Counted from the stretch's first letter, positions 25,945 to 34,951 are shown. The stretch: 64,000 bases of DNA from Ahniella affigens (GCF_003015185.1 NZ_CP027860.1:4392501-4456500); one strand, 5' to 3'. The notes: generated by a model from the letters alone, not told the origin. Numbers and translations are program-made.

Positions 25945-26835
25945 ATGAGCCTCCCTGGATTCGACTTTCAATCGCGCTATTTCACCCATGCCAATGGTCT
26001 GAAGCAGCACTACATTGATCAGGGCCAGGGCAGCCCGGTGCTGATGCTGCATGGCAATCCATCATGGAGCTACTACTACCGACGAATGATCGCCGGACTC
26101 AGCAAACGGCATCGCTGCATCGTGCCCGATCACATCGGTATGGGCTGGTCGGACAAACCTGACGACCACCACTACGCGTATCGCCTTCAGCAACGTGTGG
26201 CCGACCTGGACGCGCTGTGCGATCACTTGATCGCCAATGAAGGACTGCCAGATCGTGGCTGGACCCTGATTGTGCACGATTGGGGTGGCATGATTGGATT
26301 TGCGCACGCGGTCAAGCATCATGCCCGCTTCAGCAAGTTGGTGGTGCTGAACACCGGCGCGTTCCTGAATCCAAAACAGCTCGGCCTGCCGTTCACGCTG
26401 CGTCTGGGCCGTGATTCGTGGCTCGGCGCGTTCCTCATTCGTGGCTTCAACGCCTTTGCGCGCGGTGCTGTGCGGTATGGCACGCTTCGCAAGATGGACC
26501 CCGCCGAGAAGGCCGCCTTGTTGTCGCCTTACAATAGCTGGGCCAATCGCATCAGCACCGCACGTTTTGTCCAGGACATTCCGCTGCGCCCCGAAGACCC
26601 AGGCTATGCGTTGGTCAAAGAAACTGGCGAAAAACTCACCGTGTTTGCCAACACCCCAATGCAAATCCATTGGGGCCGCCATGACTTCGTCTTCGACGAT
26701 GCCTTCCTGGCCGCCTTTCAACGCCACTTCCCGAATGCACTGACCCGCGTCTATGAAGACGCCGGGCACTATGTACTGGAAGATGCGCACGAGCGGATTG
26801 TGCCCGCGGTGACGGCTTTTTTGGGCGCCGACTAA
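25945..26835 (+). CDS. Alpha/beta hydrolase, OleB/haloalkane-dehalogenase-like
   Basis: 296 residues, cytoplasmic. Motifs are HGNPSWSYYYR (oxyanion region, near 36), the nucleophile Asp in VHDWGGMIG (near 112), SWANRISTARFVQDIPLRP (near 200), the acid region HWGRHDFVFDD (near 245) and the catalytic His in AGHYVLED (near 275). These match the haloalkane dehalogenase superfamily and in particular OleB, the beta-lactone decarboxylase of long-chain olefin synthesis. OleA, OleC and OleD are not beside it. The gene is divergent from the exported-protein operon. OleB function is an inference; a general hydrolase is possible. Confidence 0.8.
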   Translation: MSLPGFDFQSRYFTHANGLKQHYIDQGQGSPVLMLHGNPSWSYYYRRMIAGLSKRHRCIVPDHIGMGWSDKPDDHHYAYRLQQRVADLDALCDHLIANEGLPDRGWTLIVHDWGGMIGFAHAVKHHARFSKLVVLNTGAFLNPKQLGLPFTLRLGRDSWLGAFLIRGFNAFARGAVRYGTLRKMDPAEKAALLSPYNSWANRISTARFVQDIPLRPEDPGYALVKETGEKLTVFANTPMQIHWGRHDFVFDDAFLAAFQRHFPNALTRVYEDAGHYVLEDAHERIVPAVTAFLGAD

Positions 26836-27254
26836 TCCGCGCAGAGCGCGAATACCACGGCGGTTGGCCATCGGCGACAATCCGACGGCGCTTGCCTCAA
26901 GACTTGGCACACCATCCAAAGGCAGCCCGAACGCGGAACTTTTCGCCGACCCAGCGCTCGAAGCCTTCTGCGTGGGCTGCCGTGCCGAAGATTGACCATC
27001 GGCGAGGCGGAACCCAGGCACCGGGTCGTTCGGCACTGGCTTGGCAACTTGGGATCGGGCGCAATCAGCACGTTTCTGTACCGAGCGACGTCCAAATGCG
27101 CCAATCGACGCGGGCGCTGAATTCGAACACGTTGCAAGCGAAACCTGCCGATTGCATGCGTTGATCGCATCGGCCACGCGACATCGCGTATTGCTGCAGT
27201 CGGGTTACGTGCACGGTGTCCGGGGCAGCAAGAGAACAATGAGACTGAGAGACG
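26836..27254. other. Intergenic region between hydrolase and ABC operon
   Basis: I see no convincing gene. A minus-strand frame ending at 26897 encodes FGTAAHAEGFERWVGEKF in its middle but has no good start or ribosome-binding site. The promoter of the ABC operon must lie here. Confidence 0.4.
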
Positions 27255-27929
27255 ATGATCAATATTGAGGAAGTCGAGAAAACCTACCTGCAAGGGGGCA
27301 ACACGATACGTGCTCTGGCAGGTGTCAGTCTCAAGATCGCCGCTGGCGAGCATGTCGCCATTCTGGGGCCGTCGGGCTCAGGCAAGTCGACCCTGCTGAA
27401 CGTGCTCGGTGCGCTCGATCATCCCGACCGCGGCCACTACCGGTTCGAAGGTGAGGACATCAGCCGCTATACCGACGATCAAGCCTCCACGCTTCGGAAC
27501 GAACGGATTGGATTTGTGTTCCAGAGCTTTCACCTGTTGCCGCGGCTCACCGTTCTGGAAAACGTGCTGCTGCCACTTCGCTATGCCCGGAAGACAGTAC
27601 CGGATGCTGAGACGCGGGCTCGGAGCCTGCTCGAGCGCGTCGGCCTCGCCGACCGGATTGAGCACCGCCCTGGCGAATTGTCGGGCGGCCAGATGCAGCG
27701 CGTAGCGATTGCACGCGCATTGCTGATGCACCCGCCGCTGCTGCTTGCCGACGAGCCGACCGGCAACCTCGATTCCAAAAGTGCCACCGATGTGCTCGCG
27801 CTGCTCGACGAATTGAATCGCGACGGCCAGACGCTCGTGATCGTGACGCATGACGCGACCGTCGCCGAACGCGCTAAACGCCGAGTCTATTTACGCGATG
27901 GACTCATTGAACGGGAGGAGCACGCATGA
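27255..27929 (+). CDS. ABC transporter ATP-binding protein (MacB/LolD type)
   Basis: 224 residues. Walker A is GPSGSGKST (near 38), the Q-loop is in FVFQSFHLLPRLTV, the signature LSGGQMQR (near 141) and Walker B LLLADEPTGNLDSKS (near 162), with the H-loop in IVTHD. It energises the MacB-like permease encoded three genes downstream. First gene of a four-gene operon in which all junctions are ATGA overlaps. Confidence 0.93.
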   Translation: MINIEEVEKTYLQGGNTIRALAGVSLKIAAGEHVAILGPSGSGKSTLLNVLGALDHPDRGHYRFEGEDISRYTDDQASTLRNERIGFVFQSFHLLPRLTVLENVLLPLRYARKTVPDAETRARSLLERVGLADRIEHRPGELSGGQMQRVAIARALLMHPPLLLADEPTGNLDSKSATDVLALLDELNRDGQTLVIVTHDATVAERAKRRVYLRDGLIEREEHA

Positions 27930-29806
27930 ATACTTGGCATTCGCTATTGATTGCCGGCATGGTGGCTGCGGCAAGCCTCAATGCCGCGGAGCGGCCGTTC
28001 TTTGCCACCGGCGTGATCATTGCGGAAGACGCGCAACCGGTGATCTGCCCACAATCCAACACGAATCCCGTGGTGCTCCGGACACTGGCCGCCGACGGCC
28101 AGTCCGTCAAAAAAGGCGACGTGGTGCTGCGGATCGATGCTGGCAGCTCCGCGCAGCAGGCCGAACAACTGCGCACGCAGATAGAGCAGGCGCGGGCGCG
28201 CACGAACAAAGAGATTGCCGATCTCGAAGTCAAGTCAATCGATGCCGAGACGGCATGGGTGCAAGGTGATGCGCTCTATCGGAAGGCTAAAATCGACGGG
28301 GCCATTCCGCGAGAGCAATTGAGTGCGCTGGATGCCGATCGCTACGCCGGCGAGTTGGCGCGCACCGAACGCAATCTGGTGCAGTTGGAGAAGGCCTGGA
28401 ATGAAGCCAAGGCAGCAGTCGCCAGAAAGCGCGAAGACGCCCGCTTGGAAATTCAGAAGCTCGAAGTCCAGCGCGTGGTCGCCGAGGCGCAGTTGCAGAG
28501 CGTTGAGGTCAAGGCTGAACGGGACGGCGTGTTCATTGCGGGATTCCATCCCTGGCACGGCCGTCGTTTCGTTACGGGTGAAAGTGCGCAATCCGGCTTT
28601 ATTGTTGGTGAGATTGTGACGCCCGGAAACCTCGGCATTCGCGCCTACGCGCTTGAGTCTGATCGTGTCGGGTTCAGCGTCGACAAGCCTGTGCAACTCC
28701 GCATTGATGCATTCCCTGACGCACAATTCCAGAGTCGCATCGTGCGCATTGCCGGGGCACCCGAACAGCGCAAAGCGTGGGGTGACGGTCGCTACTACAC
28801 GATGGTTGTGGCACTACCTGACGGCATCGATTTGCCCTTGAAACCCGGGATGAGCGCACTGATCGCGCCCGCGACGCAAACGATCCCCGCCGCGGTCGAT
28901 CAATCGGCAAGCCGGGAGCCACTTGTTCTGCAAGGTGAGATCGAAGCCGCCGAAAGCCAAAGCGTTGCCCCGCCGATGATTCCGAATACCTGGAACTTCA
29001 ATATTGTGATGCTGACCCCCGAAGGCACCATGGTGCAGCCGGGCATGCCGATTGCCAAGTTCGACACAGCCGAACTCGGGCCGTCGCTCGCTGAGAAGAA
29101 CGCCCAGCTCAATGAAAAGCAGAAGATGATCGAAAAACTGACGCTCGACCACGCCGAAGCAGCAAAGCAGGCCGATTTGACCGTGTCTGAAGCTGAGGCC
29201 AAAGTTGAAAAGACTGCCCGCAAAGCCAGTCAACCGGAATCGCTCATCCGCCGCGTGGACTATTCGAAATTTGTGATTGAACGCGAGGAGGCGAAGACGC
29301 TGTTCAAGATCGCGGCGCAAAAGCGCGCTGCGCTTGCCCGCGCGCGGCTAGCTGAAATGGCGTTGACTCGCGCCGAAGCGGGCCAGCTGCAGGCGGAAAT
29401 CACGGCGCTCAGTGAAGGCCAGCAGAACCTCACCGTCGCAGCCGCCCGTGCCGGCATGGTCATTCATCAGACTGGTTGGAATGGCGATCGGTTTGTTACC
29501 GGCTCACAAGTATTTGTGGGCCAATCTGTGGCAACGGTTGCCGATACCAGCACCCTGCGGGTGCGTGCCCAAGTGCCTGAGGCGAAATCGCTGCAAGTCA
29601 AAGCTGGACAGGCCGCTCGAATCGAATTGAGCGGCAGTACGGTGCAGCTCTCTGGCACGATTAGCGAAGTCGGCCGGGCCTACCGTGCGAAATCCAACAA
29701 TGAGCCGATCAACGTGCTCGACGTGATGGTGACGCTCGATAAGCCAAATGAAAAACTGAAACCCGGTGCCAGCGTGCGGGTATTCCTGGCGGAGCGCAAA
29801 GCATGA
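27926..29806 (+). CDS. Periplasmic adaptor with two fused HlyD-like modules
   Basis: 626 residues, about twice the usual MacA/HlyD adaptor length. A signal peptide (to about residue 21) precedes module 1 (about 25-325) and module 2 (about 330-626). Each module has a lipoyl-like half, an alpha-helical hairpin (about 75-185 and 385-490) and a beta-barrel half. Similar sequence recurs at equal places: GRRFVTGESAQSG and GDRFVTGSQVFVG; QLRIDAFPDAQFQSRIVRI and RIELSGSTVQLSGTISEV. The protein would bridge an inner-membrane ABC pump and the cell envelope. Overlaps both neighbours by ATGA. The internal duplication is unusual for this family. Confidence 0.85.
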   Translation: MNTWHSLLIAGMVAAASLNAAERPFFATGVIIAEDAQPVICPQSNTNPVVLRTLAADGQSVKKGDVVLRIDAGSSAQQAEQLRTQIEQARARTNKEIADLEVKSIDAETAWVQGDALYRKAKIDGAIPREQLSALDADRYAGELARTERNLVQLEKAWNEAKAAVARKREDARLEIQKLEVQRVVAEAQLQSVEVKAERDGVFIAGFHPWHGRRFVTGESAQSGFIVGEIVTPGNLGIRAYALESDRVGFSVDKPVQLRIDAFPDAQFQSRIVRIAGAPEQRKAWGDGRYYTMVVALPDGIDLPLKPGMSALIAPATQTIPAAVDQSASREPLVLQGEIEAAESQSVAPPMIPNTWNFNIVMLTPEGTMVQPGMPIAKFDTAELGPSLAEKNAQLNEKQKMIEKLTLDHAEAAKQADLTVSEAEAKVEKTARKASQPESLIRRVDYSKFVIEREEAKTLFKIAAQKRAALARARLAEMALTRAEAGQLQAEITALSEGQQNLTVAAARAGMVIHQTGWNGDRFVTGSQVFVGQSVATVADTSTLRVRAQVPEAKSLQVKAGQAARIELSGSTVQLSGTISEVGRAYRAKSNNEPINVLDVMVTLDKPNEKLKPGASVRVFLAERKA

Positions 29807-31041
29807 TTCGCCCGATTCTGATGACCACCTTGTGCTGCGCGTTACTCTCGGCATGCGGAGCCAGCGAAGAGGCTGCACTCACCGAAACGATCATCGAACG
29901 TCCTTGGCGCGAGACCTTGGTGGCGACCGGAGAAATCAAGGCCGTCGAGCGCACCGTGCTGAAGGTACCCGGCACCAATTGGGAACAGCGACGGATCATC
30001 TGGATGGTTCCCGATGGTTCGCGTGTCAAGCAGGGTGAGGTGCTGGTGCGCTTTGATGCCCCGGATGCGCAGATCAAGTTTGACCAGTCCAGTCTGGAGT
30101 TGCTCCGTACCGCACTGAAACAGGCGGAAACCAAGGCGAGCGCGGACGTGGCCCAAGCGGGGTTGCAAACGGAACTTGCGCAAGTCGATACCGATTTGAC
30201 GATCTCCAATCGCTACGCGAATGCCGATGTGGGAGCGTTCGCCCGCAATCAGATCCTCGATGCGGTCCAGGATCTCGATTTCTTGAAGGACAAGCGCGGC
30301 TATTTGGGCTGGCGTGAGGATCAGACCTCGGTGCGCAACCAGAATGCCGAGGCACTTCTCGACGCGCAGGGAAAAAGTGTACGCACCCAGGTCGATCGCG
30401 CGAAACAGTCTTTGTCTGAGCTCGACGTGACGGCACCAAACGATGGCGTTTTCAAATTGCAGACCAACTGGGATGGTAGCAAGTCGCAAGTCGGCAGCTC
30501 GCTTTGGGCGAGCGAGGACTTTGCAGAGATCCCGAATGAGTCTGCCATGTTGGTCACCTTCAGCGTGCCGCAAGCACTGGCTTCTGGAATGGCGGTCGGC
30601 ATGGCAGTTGAGGCGCGGTTTGCAGGCATCAACGAAACGATTCCTCTGAAGCTCTCGCGCGTTGGCGCCAATGCGAGCACTCGTGATCGGCGCTCACCGG
30701 TGAAGTTCGTCGACCTGGATGCCGCGATCCCGGAAGCGGTAGTTAAACAACACGGACTCGCCGCCGGACAAGCCGTGCGCGCCGAGATCGTGCTCGTGGA
30801 CGAGGCAAAGGCACTTTCGGTCCCGAATTTGGCCTTGGAGCAGAAAGGTGAGCAATTCTTTGTGAGGTTGGCAGGACAAACAGATCAACCCGTGCCCGTG
30901 GAAGTAGGCCGGCGCGCGCAGGCGCGAAGCGAAATCAAATCAGGAATTGCGGCTGGCGCTGTCGTTTTGTTGACTGATGTCCTAGAAACGAAGCCCGAGC
31001 CCGACGCCCCTGCCGCCGAAAAGAAGGACAAGCGCGCATGA
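29803..31041 (+). CDS. HlyD-family adaptor lipoprotein
   Basis: 412 residues with a lipobox (TTLCCALLSAC, Cys near 17) and a MacA-like layout: lipoyl-like strands (VATGEIKAVERTVLKVPG, PDGSRVKQGEVLVRFDA), a helical hairpin (about 90-205), the returning half (LDVTAPNDGVFKLQTNWDG), then beta-barrel and membrane-proximal regions, ending in a charged tail (EKKDKRA). It is the second adaptor of the operon, probably anchored to the inner or outer membrane by lipid. ATGA overlaps on both sides. Confidence 0.87.
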   Translation: MIRPILMTTLCCALLSACGASEEAALTETIIERPWRETLVATGEIKAVERTVLKVPGTNWEQRRIIWMVPDGSRVKQGEVLVRFDAPDAQIKFDQSSLELLRTALKQAETKASADVAQAGLQTELAQVDTDLTISNRYANADVGAFARNQILDAVQDLDFLKDKRGYLGWREDQTSVRNQNAEALLDAQGKSVRTQVDRAKQSLSELDVTAPNDGVFKLQTNWDGSKSQVGSSLWASEDFAEIPNESAMLVTFSVPQALASGMAVGMAVEARFAGINETIPLKLSRVGANASTRDRRSPVKFVDLDAAIPEAVVKQHGLAAGQAVRAEIVLVDEAKALSVPNLALEQKGEQFFVRLAGQTDQPVPVEVGRRAQARSEIKSGIAAGAVVLLTDVLETKPEPDAPAAEKKDKRA

Positions 31042-32276
31042 ACATGGCACTGCTGAAGGAAGCTGCACAGGAACTCGGACGGCGGAAACTGCGGACGCTG
31101 CTAACCTTGCTCGGCATGATTTTTGGCGTTGGCGCCATTGTCGCCATGCTCGCTGTTGGCGAGGGAAGCAAGCGGGAAGCCCTGAAGATGGTCGCGGAGC
31201 TTGGCTTGAACAACATCCTGGTTCGTGCCAAGGATATTGATCAAGACACCCTGAAAGATCTTCGCAATCGGAGCCTTGGCTTGACGTTGGCTGATGCGCA
31301 AGCGGCCAGCTTGGTCGTGCCGGGGGCGCAGTCGGTATCGGTCTACAAAACGGTGCTGCTGAATCAACTGACTGCTGGCAGTCGAGTCCGCGCCGATGCG
31401 GAACTGCTCGGCGTCTCAACCACCTATCTGGAACACGCGGGTCTGAGCTTGGCCGATGGCCGATGGCTGACTGACGAGGATCAACTGAACCAGGCACCAG
31501 TCGTCGTCCTGGGCGCCAAGTTGGCAGACGAGCTGTTTCCGAACGGCCAGGCAGTGGGGCAAGCACTGAAGGCCAATCACGTCTGGTTGCAAGTGGTCGG
31601 CGTGACTGCCCATCGCGACCTCGGCAAAAATGAGTTCGAGGGCGTCAAATTGGGGCTCGACGCCGAGCGCTTGTTCACACCGATTGAATCGGCGCTGCAA
31701 CGCTTTAAGCTACAGCCGATGGACGATCAGATCGATCAGATCAGCCTGCAATTGGGCGAAGGCCAAGCACCCGAGGCTGCCGCAAGAGTGCTGCAGCAGT
31801 TGATATCGGACCGCCACGCCGAGGCCGATGATTACACGCTGATTGTTCCCGCAGGCCTTTACCGGCAGCAACAGCAGACGCAGCGCATCTTCACGATTGT
31901 GATGAGCTCGATTGCGGCGATCTCGCTGATTGTCGGCGGTATCGGGATCATGAACATCATGCTGGCCAACGTGCTGGAGCGTAAGCGCGAGATCGGCCTG
32001 AAGCGTGCTATTGGTGCGCGCCGTCAGGACGTGATTGATCAGTTTCTCGCGGAGTCGCTCGTGATCTCGGTCACTGGAGCACTCGCGGGGCTGCTGTTTG
32101 GCATCCTGGTGGCCTACGTGATCGCATTCCTGGCTGGCTGGACGGTGGCTTGGTCGCCGATTCTGACGTTGCTCGCCGTAGCGGTCTGTATCGCGGTCGG
32201 CGTTGCTTTTGGCGTCTACCCGGCACGTCGGGCTGCGGCTCTCGACCCGATCTCGGCACTACGCACGGATGGCTAA
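31038..32276 (+). CDS. MacB-like ABC transporter permease
   Basis: 412 residues: one N-terminal transmembrane segment (LLTLLGMIFGVGAIVAMLAVG), a large periplasmic MacB core domain (about 50-275), then three C-terminal FtsX-type segments (IVMSSIAAISLIVGGIGIMNIML near 295, and two after 340). The motif ERKREIGLKRAIGARR is the cytosolic coupling region typical of MacB/LolC. With the ATPase and two adaptors it forms a type VII ABC system for export or mechanotransmission, using an outer-membrane channel encoded elsewhere. Substrate unknown. No T-run terminator was seen after it. Confidence 0.92.
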   Translation: MNMALLKEAAQELGRRKLRTLLTLLGMIFGVGAIVAMLAVGEGSKREALKMVAELGLNNILVRAKDIDQDTLKDLRNRSLGLTLADAQAASLVVPGAQSVSVYKTVLLNQLTAGSRVRADAELLGVSTTYLEHAGLSLADGRWLTDEDQLNQAPVVVLGAKLADELFPNGQAVGQALKANHVWLQVVGVTAHRDLGKNEFEGVKLGLDAERLFTPIESALQRFKLQPMDDQIDQISLQLGEGQAPEAAARVLQQLISDRHAEADDYTLIVPAGLYRQQQQTQRIFTIVMSSIAAISLIVGGIGIMNIMLANVLERKREIGLKRAIGARRQDVIDQFLAESLVISVTGALAGLLFGILVAYVIAFLAGWTVAWSPILTLLAVAVCIAVGVAFGVYPARRAAALDPISALRTDG

Positions 32277-32337
32277 TTGGGCGCGCGTGCCGGGCCCGGT
32301 TCCGGCACAATGGCGGTTGGATTAAGTCGCTGCCCGC

Positions 32338-33687
32338 ATGCCTTCAAGACGCCGCTGGTTCCGCTATTTCAGCCTCACCGTGTCCGTGGCGGTGTTGCTG
32401 TTCGCTGCCGCTCGTGTATTTGAGTGGGCACCGCGTTCAGAACCAGTGTCGGCGACCCGCCTAGAGGCCTGGACGGCGCCGCCGCCAGAGCAAGGAAACG
32501 CATTTCCGGCGTTCTGGTTTGCGGGCTTTGATGTCCCCGAATCGACCCGCGCCGCCCGCCTCTTGGCTGACGCTGATCGGGCGACGAGCCTCGCAGCGCA
32601 AGGCCAAACGTTGGACGGACCCGACAATGCCGGCTCGGACGGAGCACTTCGTGCACTGCCATTACTGGATACCGAAGTGGCCTGTGCCTTTCCGGAAATG
32701 GAATGCATCGCGAAAGCGCGCACGCTGCGCCTGCCGCTTCGGGCAGAACTGAATCGGCAACGCAAAGCAGTGGACGCCGCCGACTCGCTGTTGCAGGCTG
32801 ATACCGTCGCGGCACCCAGTCCTGGCTACCTGGCTCTGGGACTACGGCAATGGCCGGGCGGCGCCGCGATGCTCAATCAGATTGCCTGGGATTTTGCCGT
32901 GACCGATCCGGCCGCCGCCGAGCAGACCTTGTGCCGGCACGTGCAGCATTGGCGCAAGCTTCGGCAGGCGACGCCGCATGCCAGCGTGCGTGGCATGGCC
33001 AACACCATGATTGGACACGCCATCAGTCTGTTTGCCGAGATGCGCTCAGAACAGTCTGACGACGCACCGGTGACCGATGACTGCCGCTTGGCGTTCCAGA
33101 TTCAAACTCCGGCGGAACTCAATCTGTGCCAAATCGCCGGTGGCGAGTGGCGTGTGATGGACGCCTGGCTCCGCAGTGCCAACAACTCTGCCATCACCGG
33201 TAGCCTTGCAACCCGCGCGCGCCTGCTGTGGCAACGCGGCGCCATTCAGCCCGAACATGCCTCAGCCCGGCTGGCCCGGCACTTCGAACGTACGCTGTGC
33301 GAGCGGCCGCCGGCTGCGTTGCCGGACTCGCCGTTGCAGTGCAACCTCCTCGAGCGCGCGGTGGACCCGGATGGCTGCGCCTTGATTACACAGGCGTCGA
33401 CGCTGTCTGAGCGCCTATTTGCCGGCGAGGTCAATCTGGACTGGCAACTCCGGATATTGGACATCGCACTCGGCTGGTCGAAGGATGCCAACGAAGCCGA
33501 GCGCGAAACCCGCATTCGCGAGGTACTGTCGGCAGCACGGATGCCGCCGGAAACACTCGGATTCGACCTCGATCGGCGGACAATCGGCGTGCAGTGGCTG
33601 GGCGACCCGAATGGCCGCCGCTGGGAAATCTTCCTGCCTGGGACCTATGCCCCGAACCCGGCTGCCGCGGCAACACCGACTCCGTGA
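32338..33687 (+). CDS. Membrane-anchored protein of unknown function
   Basis: 449 residues. One N-terminal membrane segment (WFRYFSLTVSVAVLLFAAARV) is followed by a mostly helical, Cys-containing extracytoplasmic part (for example CAFPEMECIAKA, EQTLCRHVQHWRKL, CNLLERAVDPDGCALI) and a Pro/Ala-rich tail. I do not recognise the family. Its stop overlaps the GTG start of acpH (GTGA), so the two genes are translationally coupled. It lies 61 bp after the ABC permease and could be part of that transcript. Confidence 0.6.
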   Translation: MPSRRRWFRYFSLTVSVAVLLFAAARVFEWAPRSEPVSATRLEAWTAPPPEQGNAFPAFWFAGFDVPESTRAARLLADADRATSLAAQGQTLDGPDNAGSDGALRALPLLDTEVACAFPEMECIAKARTLRLPLRAELNRQRKAVDAADSLLQADTVAAPSPGYLALGLRQWPGGAAMLNQIAWDFAVTDPAAAEQTLCRHVQHWRKLRQATPHASVRGMANTMIGHAISLFAEMRSEQSDDAPVTDDCRLAFQIQTPAELNLCQIAGGEWRVMDAWLRSANNSAITGSLATRARLLWQRGAIQPEHASARLARHFERTLCERPPAALPDSPLQCNLLERAVDPDGCALITQASTLSERLFAGEVNLDWQLRILDIALGWSKDANEAERETRIREVLSAARMPPETLGFDLDRRTIGVQWLGDPNGRRWEIFLPGTYAPNPAAAATPTP

Positions 33688-34298
33688 ATCACCTGGCGCA
33701 CTTCTGGCTGGCTGACGACGACCCGTTGCATCGGCTCGGCGTGGCGCTCGGCGATTTCTGGCGTGGCGGGATTCCGCCGCACTGGCCTGAGCGACTTCGG
33801 GACGGCTTGGCCTGGCATCGCGAAGTGGATCGACTGACCGATTCGCACCCGGAAAGCGTGCGCGTGCGCCAACTGTTCCAGGCCCCGCATCGACGTTTCG
33901 CGCCAATCCTTCTGGACCTGTGGTGCGATCACTGGCTCGCCCGGGAGCTCGCCGCCGACGACGATCTGCGGCTCGGCGCACTGAGCCGCGACTATTTGGC
34001 CAGCCTTGGCACTGCAATTGCCGAGATGACCGGCCAGTTGGTCTGGCCCGATCATTTTGAGCGCTTTGTCGCCTGGCTCGGGCAGGACGCAGTGCTGCCC
34101 GGCTACCGGCATCCGACCGGTATTCAACAGGCCCTGCGCGGCATCAGCCGACGCTTGTCGCGCACGAACCCCGTCGCGGACAGTTGGCCGTTACTGGTGC
34201 AACACCAGGCGGAACTTGATGAACTCGCGAGAATTTTGCTGTTTGACCTGCGTCAACATAGACAAGCCGGAACTCATGCGAGGATCAAACTGGTGTGA
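33684..34298 (+). CDS. acpH: Acyl carrier protein phosphodiesterase
   Basis: 204 residues from a GTG that overlaps the upstream stop. The start VNHLAHFWLA, then GDFWRG, HREVDRLTDSHP and APILLDLWCDHWLAREL follow the AcpH pattern. AcpH is an HD-like metal enzyme that removes the 4'-phosphopantetheine group from acyl carrier protein in the cytoplasm. Conserved His and Asp residues in these motifs are the likely metal ligands. Length matches the family (about 193). Confidence 0.85.
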   Translation: MNHLAHFWLADDDPLHRLGVALGDFWRGGIPPHWPERLRDGLAWHREVDRLTDSHPESVRVRQLFQAPHRRFAPILLDLWCDHWLARELAADDDLRLGALSRDYLASLGTAIAEMTGQLVWPDHFERFVAWLGQDAVLPGYRHPTGIQQALRGISRRLSRTNPVADSWPLLVQHQAELDELARILLFDLRQHRQAGTHARIKLV

Positions 34299-34348
34299 AG
34301 TCCGTCTGGCAGCCTGCGGGCAATCCGGTCGGCCCGCCACAAACCGCG

Positions 34349-34370
34349 GACCTAAGAAATTTCTTAGGTC
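34349..34370. promoter_or_regulatory. Perfect 22-bp palindrome upstream of ubiK
   Basis: The half-site GACCTAAGAAA is followed at once by its exact inverse. It is followed by ATAATCAGATTTTTA and lies 73 bp before the ubiK start. It could be an operator for a dimeric regulator, or an AT-rich hairpin ending the acpH transcript. No second copy was noticed in the window. Confidence 0.55.
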
Positions 34371-34442
34371 ATAATCAGATTTTTACTGAAGCTAAATTCA
34401 ACTTGTTTTGCCAAGCTGTACCGGCACTGAGGAACGCCTGAC

Positions 34443-34694
34443 ATGATCAACATTCGCGCCATTGACGAACTTGCAGAACGACTGGCCACGGTCGTCCCGC
34501 CCGGTTTGGAAGCGGCCAAGGACGATCTGACCAAGACTTTTCGTGCGGTTTTGACCAGCAACCTGGACAAGTTGAACCTGGTACCGCGCGACGAGTTCGA
34601 TGTGCAGCGGCTCGTGCTTCTTCGCACACGCGAGAAGCTCGAATCACTGGAGCGTCGTTTGGCAGAGCTTGAGGGGCGGCTGGGCAAGAGCTGA
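34443..34694 (+). CDS. ubiK: Ubiquinone biosynthesis accessory factor UbiK (YqiC/BMFP)
   Basis: 83 residues, nearly all helical, with a C-terminal coiled coil (LVLLRTREKLESLERRLAELEGRL). The pattern IDELAERLATVVPPGLEAAKDDL followed by FRAVLTSNLDKLNLVPRDEFDVQ is the BMFP/UbiK family. UbiK forms a trimeric membrane-fusogenic factor that works with UbiJ in ubiquinone synthesis. Length matches the family. comM follows downstream on the same strand. Confidence 0.92.
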   Translation: MINIRAIDELAERLATVVPPGLEAAKDDLTKTFRAVLTSNLDKLNLVPRDEFDVQRLVLLRTREKLESLERRLAELEGRLGKS

Positions 34695-34721
34695 GTTTAA
34701 CTCGGCGACTCCCATCCTTCC

Positions 34722-34951
34722 TTGACCCTGGTCCCCTTCGTGGGCGCCAACCAGGGTGGGATGAGCGATCATCAAAGCATTCTGATGTCTGGTTCGAGCC
34801 CAGCCTGACCCTTCGTGAGCGGGGTCCAGGTCGAATCGGCGGAGTCGTTGCGGGTGGTTTCAGGCCTGAAGGATCAGACCTGCCCCCGGGTGACGGCGAC
34901 CTCGGCATATTCCCACGGCCGCCCCAACTCCCCCGGGGCGGCCGATTTTTT
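34722..34951 (+). ncRNA. Candidate structured RNA between ubiK and comM
   Basis: Several inverted repeats follow each other and end in a strong intrinsic terminator. CCCTGGT/ACCAGGG (34733-34739 and 34756-34762) lies inside CATCC/GGATG. CCTGACCC pairs with GGGTCCAGG (34805-34834), and TTCAGGCCTGAA is at 34859-34870. No protein-coding frame is convincing. It could be a small RNA, a long ubiK 3' UTR or a leader-type attenuator for comM. Identity unknown; it does not look like 4.5S, tmRNA or 6S RNA to me. Confidence 0.4.
34916..34951 (+). terminator. Intrinsic terminator just before comM
   Basis: The stem CGGCCGCCCC/GGGGCGGCCG (34916-34925 and 34935-34944) is followed by ATTTTTT. It ends 27 bp before the comM start codon, so comM needs a promoter inside or after it, or regulated read-through. 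Confidence 0.88.

Noticed and set aside
26897..27060. Minus-strand frame containing FGTAAHAEGFERWVGEKF
   Set aside because: The middle looks protein-like, but there is only a TTG start directly after a stop and no ribosome-binding site; it may be a gene remnant but is not supported.
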